Source of the DNA: Micropterus salmoides
Taxonomy: Eukaryota > Chordata > Actinopteri > Centrarchiformes > Centrarchidae
Assembly: GCF_014851395.1 (NCBI RefSeq)
Contig: NW_024041150.1
Location: 53,835,897 to 53,899,896 of the forward strand
Direction of reading: 5' to 3'
DNA: 64,000 nt
Each line of letters opens with the position of its first letter. Positions within the stretch are counted from its first letter, which is position 1. Below the pieces are notes generated by a model, which saw only the letters and a program-made list of their open reading frames with translations, had not been told where the DNA came from and did no database searches. The position numbers and the translations under genes are program-made. This document shows, piece after piece, positions 59,870 through 64,000 of the stretch.

Positions 59870-59933
59870 ATGATGGTTGAGTTCAGATGGATTAAAGTGT
59901 TTTTATTTCTGATGCTGGTGCTTCAGTTAACAG
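59870..59933 (+). CDS. Orphan signal-peptide exon (right)
   Basis: Plus-strand counterpart of 41737-41800: 64 nt, ATG at 59870, donor after CAG at 59933, encoding MMVEFRWIKVFLFLMLVLQL. It starts 139 bp after the stop codon of the preceding tail. No V exon is seen before the signal exon of copy D at 62359. Confidence 0.6.
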
Positions 59934-60789
59934 GTAAGAATATATAGAATATTTATCAGACTACTGTTGTGGCAGAAAATTGTGTCCTCTTACATTTAAT
60001 CTTTTATGTATGTTTTTTACTATTATTATTACTATTGTTATTACTAATATTGTTATGTCTTATAGATATATATGTATTGTGTTTTTATCCTTAACTTTTC
60101 CTCTCCTATACTGCTTATGTTAGTCCGTCCACATTTACTAGGGTTTAAGTCAGAGCTGTCAGATTGTTTTGGTGTTTCCTCTCTTGTTGTTCCTCTCCTC
60201 TCCTGGAATGATCATTCAAGGCTCAGAGAGGATCTCTGTTCCCCAAAACATAGAAACCTAGACTGTGTAAATGATTATGCATCCCTTTGCTCGGGCCAGA
60301 CGCCTGAAGACGCCCTAGGCGGCAGGTCTCTGGACCAGCTGTATATGTGTTTAAGTACTTCTGTTTATTCTCTTTTATTAATAAATTCTTAAAAGACAAC
60401 GGTTGGTTGTCACTGAATTATTTGCTCAATCCCTCACCAGCAAGATACAATTTACACGACAACTACCAGAAACATTAAAAAGCTGAGTTATTAGTATTTA
60501 TTACTTAACCTAAATTTAACCAAGACGTCCAAGTGTTTTACTTTTTACATTTTTAATATTTCTCTCACATCTTCTCAGCAGACAGACAGCTTTTCCTTTC
60601 ATTTTCCTGTTAAAGGTTCTGAAACAACTCATCAACCACATATTTTTATATGGGCGACTGGAAGCTGCATGTAACATGTGATATTAAACTGACTGGCACC
60701 TGCCTGAACTATAAGGCTCTATTGGGTATAAAGGTTAAATTATCACTATTGTCTTTCATACACTGAAAAAGCCTGAGAAAGAGACCCCA

Positions 60790-61435
60790 AAACCAAGGAT
60801 GAAATCAGGTTCCCACATGACCATAAAGCACTCCAGCAGGTGGTTAAAATTGCCCAACGGACCGGCGGCTCACAGTTACCCACCACTGAGAACATTTATC
60901 ACAAGCACTGCATGGGCAGGACAAGAAACATCATCCAGGATGTTTCCCACCTTAACTTTTCATCCTCCTCCCATCCAGCAGGCCAGGAAGAGCTTCTTCC
61001 CTGAGGCTGTGACCCTGCTGAACTCCACACCTTCAATCTAATAGAACCTCACACTGCACTGCTCACAGTACTTTAATGTACATGTTATTGCACTATTCAT
61101 ACTTTTTGCACAAATTGAAACCCTGCACTGTTTATTATTTTACATATAATAAACTGTGTATGTTATCGTCTACATAATTAACCAAATGCATAGATGCTGT
61201 TCAAACTGTACATACAACCTTATATTTGCACTTTCCATTCTTTCGTTCTCCTCTATACGCTTTTTAATATATTCAAATATACTGTATCATATCTGTATAT
61301 TAAAGCTCCACTGTACATATTGTACCGTAAGCTGCACTTACTTCCTGCACTTATCTGTATAAATACTATATTTATGCTAACTACATTGTAACTCTGTACC
61401 CGTACTAATGATAATAAAGTTAAATCTAATCTAAT
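60790..61435 (+). mobile_element. Rex1-like LINE 3' fragment
   Basis: Reads CMGRTRNIIQDVSHLNF, then HPAGQEELLP and the GCDPAELHTFNL region, recalling the C-terminus of Rex1-type RT proteins. It ends in TAATAAAGTTAAATCTAATC. The left block C has only the last tens of bases. It follows the orphan signal exon and may have disrupted the missing gene body there. Confidence 0.5.
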
Positions 61436-61504
61436 GTGTCCAGAGATGTTTATTTGGTCATCATTAGAGGGGTACAAACCTCCAGAGCTCTGTTGCTATT
61501 GTTA

Positions 61505-61692
61505 CCCAGTAAAATATCATCTTATCTGTGTTCTTCAGCAGCTGCTACAGTATCACCATATTGCACCATGGACATCAGGAGTCAGATTCTGGTGGGAGAG
61601 GAGTTTGACTCTTCACCTGTCTGTTCATGTGTGCTGTCAAACATCACCATGGATCCTGTCTGTTTTCTAATAAACACTATCTGAAGAAAACT
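61505..61692 (+). other. 3'-end cassette with poly(A) signal (copy 3)
   Basis: Third copy, about 670 bp upstream of the signal exon of copy D, with the same AATAAA. It is followed by a LINE-tail insertion (61744-61880) that the other two lack. Confidence 0.55.
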
Positions 61693-61743
61693 AGTTTATC
61701 TTAATTAACAGTCTTCACACCTTTAACTTCCTCTTCTTCTTCT

Positions 61744-61880
61744 TTTCAGGAGGCAACGCAAGTTTATTTTGTATAGCACATTTCAACAACAAGGTAATTC
61801 AAAGTGCTTTACATAAAACATAAAAGCAACAGGAATATAAAAAAGTTTTAAAAGTTAAATAGAAAATAAAAACGGGCAGG
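61744..61880 (+). mobile_element. LINE-tail fragment
   Basis: Same sequence as the 3' tail of the LINE at 4711 (AAGTTTATTTTGTATAGCAC, TTTCAACAACAAGGTAATTC, ACATAAAACATAAAAGCAAC). It is an isolated tail and present only upstream of copy D, not at the other two cassettes. Confidence 0.65.
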
Positions 61881-62358
61881 TGGTGAAACACGTCATTGTC
61901 AAAATACACCGAAATGAAAAAAGTGTGAACTTGAGCCTTAATATAGTTTGTTTGTTTCAGCGGTTGCTTGGCAAAGAAACATATTTCTTTGTCCTGTGAT
62001 AAGTGACTTTGTTGTATGTGTTTGTAGATGGTGGATCTTTGTCAGGCTGCTGTGACCTCTGATATCATCTCTACTGATGGCTGCATCTCATGTTGCTGAT
62101 CAGGAATTTGGGGTCTCTGTCAGTCACTGTGGATGAGAGAAAACTACATTTCAAAAATGTAAAAAAAAAGTGAAAACTGTAAGTTTTTGGACATCGACAA
62201 GAAATCTATAAAACAGACTAAAAGTCACTATGAGGAAGTGACATCATCCTAACCACAGGAAGTAGCTGCAGCGTCTCTCTACTAAAGCACTAGTTTAGAA
62301 ACTCAGACAGTTCTGAGCACGAGAACAAGAGACAGAAGAAGGAGAGACTCAGAGAATC

Positions 62359-63689
62359 ATGATGGTTGAGTTCAAATGGATTTCTTTATTTCTTCCAGCG
62401 GTGCTTCAGTTTACAGGTAAGAATACATATATCACATATATAAATGGAAGGCACATTGTAAAAAATAACTTGATCAATATTATTAAAGATTCTTTATTAG
62501 CTACATTTGATTTAACTAAGAAAACCAAATCTGTTGTTTCTAATGTGGTGAGTTTAGTGAACTCTTGGAAACTAAGGATAAAGAAATAATCGTCACTAAC
62601 TATGAACATAACAGACATTTTCTCATTTCACTTTATTTTTCATCATTTTCTCAATAGCAGCAGCTGAACAACTTCCCTCTCCTTCACTGTCAGAGTTGGA
62701 GATGACGTCACTTTGCCTTGTGAAAATGTGATAGACGGTCAGAAAAGATGTGAAAATACTATATGGCTCTTGGATGGTTCAGGAAATACAACAGCAGTAG
62801 TAGAGCTGGTTAATCTTGGGCAGATTGATTTAGTTTTGGCGTTTTCACCAGACAGACTGAGTGTTACAGAGAACTGTTTTCTGGTTATAAAGAAGATCAC
62901 AGTCGACGATGATGGTCGTTACAGCTGTAGACAGTTCAAATCAGGACAACAAGCTCCAGACTCTCATGTTCTTCTGTCTGTTCAGTGAGTATTTCCATCA
63001 TAATGTTTTCAGCTCAAACTGTCTTGTTAGAACAATATACTGAAACATTACAATAATTATGATCACAGTGATGAAGTTAACTTTACTCTTGTTGTCTTTC
63101 TCTCACAATATCTCCATCTTCACCAGTGACTGAACGTAAGGACGCTGATGAGGTGACGTTAACCTGCTCTGTGTCGACACGTGAACAGTTCTGTATACAC
63201 ACAGTGAAGTGGCTGTATGAGGGTAAAGATGTGGACAAAGATAACAAGACATGAAGACATCACAGCCTGGCTGCTACGCCACTGTGTCTTTCCTGGATTC
63301 TCATTTTAGTTACAAATCAAAGTCTAACTTGAAGTATGAAGTGACAGATGGTTACTCTGGAAAAGTGCAGCTGTTCACCTTCAGCCCTCAGTCCTCAGGT
63401 GAGAAAACAGGTGAGAATATGCTGAGCTGTTCAAGATGACTAAAACCACCAAAACATTTGTTTATTTGATGACTTTTTAAGATGACATCATTCTTTCTCA
63501 TTTAGTGACAGCAGATGGTAAACATGAGGGATTTTCTAAATCAACAGTTTCTTGGGTTGGGTTAATTTATTCATGCAGGTGATGCAGAAACAACAACAAC
63601 AACAACAACTAAATCAACAACAAGTGAAAACCGTACAAAATCTGTTACAGCCACAAGAACAACCAATGATACTTCAACAAAACAACAAG
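62359..63689 (+). pseudogene. Ig-superfamily receptor copy D: signal, V, second Ig and stalk exons; frame-broken or indel-affected
   Basis: Signal exon 62359-62416 (MMVEFKWISLFLPAVLQFTG). V exon 62658-62984: GDDVTLPCENV, then KRCENTIWLL, DRLSVTENCFLVIKKITV, DDDGRYSCRQF, with four cysteines and an NTT glycosylation site. One base is missing before this frame (CTTCCC for CTTTCCC in A) and five near the donor, so 327 instead of 333 nt. Second Ig exon 63127-63410: DEVTLTCSVSTREQF, HTVKWLYEGKDVDKDN, then one A is missing (AACAAGAC for AACAAAGAC). Stalk exon 63579-63689 is in frame and mucin-like: DAETTTTTTTKSTTSENRT, two N-glycosylation sites. Transmembrane and tail exons would lie beyond 64000. 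The long conserved stretches suggest either a young pseudogene or a gene with uncorrected indels. Confidence 0.7.
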
Positions 63690-64000
63690 GTAGTAACTCA
63701 TCTGTCAGGATTTCTAGCTGAGGAACCAAAAGCAGTCTGAAACATGAAAAGACATGAAAAGTGTTCCACAGTTTAACAGGCTGGGTGTAAGGAGATGAGG
63801 AGTAGACAGAACAGTGATGCTGGCGAGGTGAATAGTTGTTAATTGAGCTGGCTGGCGGGCCAGACGGGCGCAAAGAGGCGGAGGTCTCATTCTTAAGAGT
63901 CCCTGGACTCTAGGCTGGCTGGTAGCTGCTCGGGGCGAGGTAGAGCGTCTAGGACAAAGAGATAAACGGGTTAGCTGGGTTTTAGGTAACCATACGTAGC
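63690..64000. other. Intron after the stalk exon of copy D
   Basis: Starts with the GTAGTAAC donor also used in copies A' and B. The remainder differs from the corresponding intron of A' and contains no exon. The transmembrane exon is outside the window. Confidence 0.5.

Larger units (their letters stand above)
58162..61440 (+). repeat. Block C, right copy
   Basis: Inverted match to 40680-43503. It includes a Rex1 3' fragment (about 60790-61435) that is mostly missing on the left. Confidence 0.85.

Overview
The window reads as nuclear genomic DNA of a teleost fish, probably a percomorph. The evidence is the mix of elements: L2/Maui-type and Rex1-type LINEs, a Penelope-like element, tRNA-derived SINEs with the fish tail 'AGTCGCTTTGGATAAAAG', GGGCCCGAGCAC-type repeats, and short-exon immunoglobulin receptor genes with phase-1 introns. 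No prokaryotic or organellar features are seen. Three runs of exactly 500 N (12665-13164, 28165-28664, 44388-44887) divide it into four sequence blocks, so this is a scaffold and order and orientation across the gaps are not proven.

Layout. Block 1 (1-12664) holds a fragment of an LTR retrotransposon with a tRNA-Ser-type primer site, one stand-alone Ig V-set exon (3219-3545), an internally deleted minus-strand LINE (about 4711-7330), a ten-finger C2H2 zinc-finger exon (7615-8499, minus) and a 75-bp minisatellite. Block 2 (13165-28164, exactly 15,000 bases) is dominated by a near-perfect palindrome with arms of about 6.1 kb around an 817-base core of Penelope-like reverse transcriptase; the arms carry a foldback element, a Rex1 fragment, repeats and mirrored GIY-YIG endonuclease ends. 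Blocks 3 (28665-44387) and 4 (44888-64000) carry a family of Ig-superfamily receptors, all minus-strand in block 3 and all plus-strand in block 4.

The receptor family has a conserved exon plan: a signal-peptide exon (58-64 nt, phase 1), a V-type Ig exon of about 333 nt with an extra cysteine pair, a second Ig exon of about 285 nt, a Thr-rich stalk exon, a transmembrane exon of 90-93 nt, and in two copies four short cytoplasmic exons carrying two ITIM-like motifs (VSYASI, VTYSSV). These are presumably inhibitory leukocyte receptors. Nearly every copy is broken by small indels, a gap, or loss of exons. I see decayed copies plus possible sequencing indels, not one demonstrably intact gene.

The most instructive structural result is that the ends of blocks 3 and 4 share about 7.3 kb in inverted orientation, in the geometry expected if block 3 were flipped and overlapped block 4. 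A reader should suspect a misoriented, unmerged overlap before believing a biological inverted duplication there. No wholly new system is demonstrated. The best candidates for novelty are the four-cysteine ITIM receptor family, the orphan signal exons about 140 bp after a stop codon, and a hammerhead-ribozyme-like motif in the Penelope-like element.
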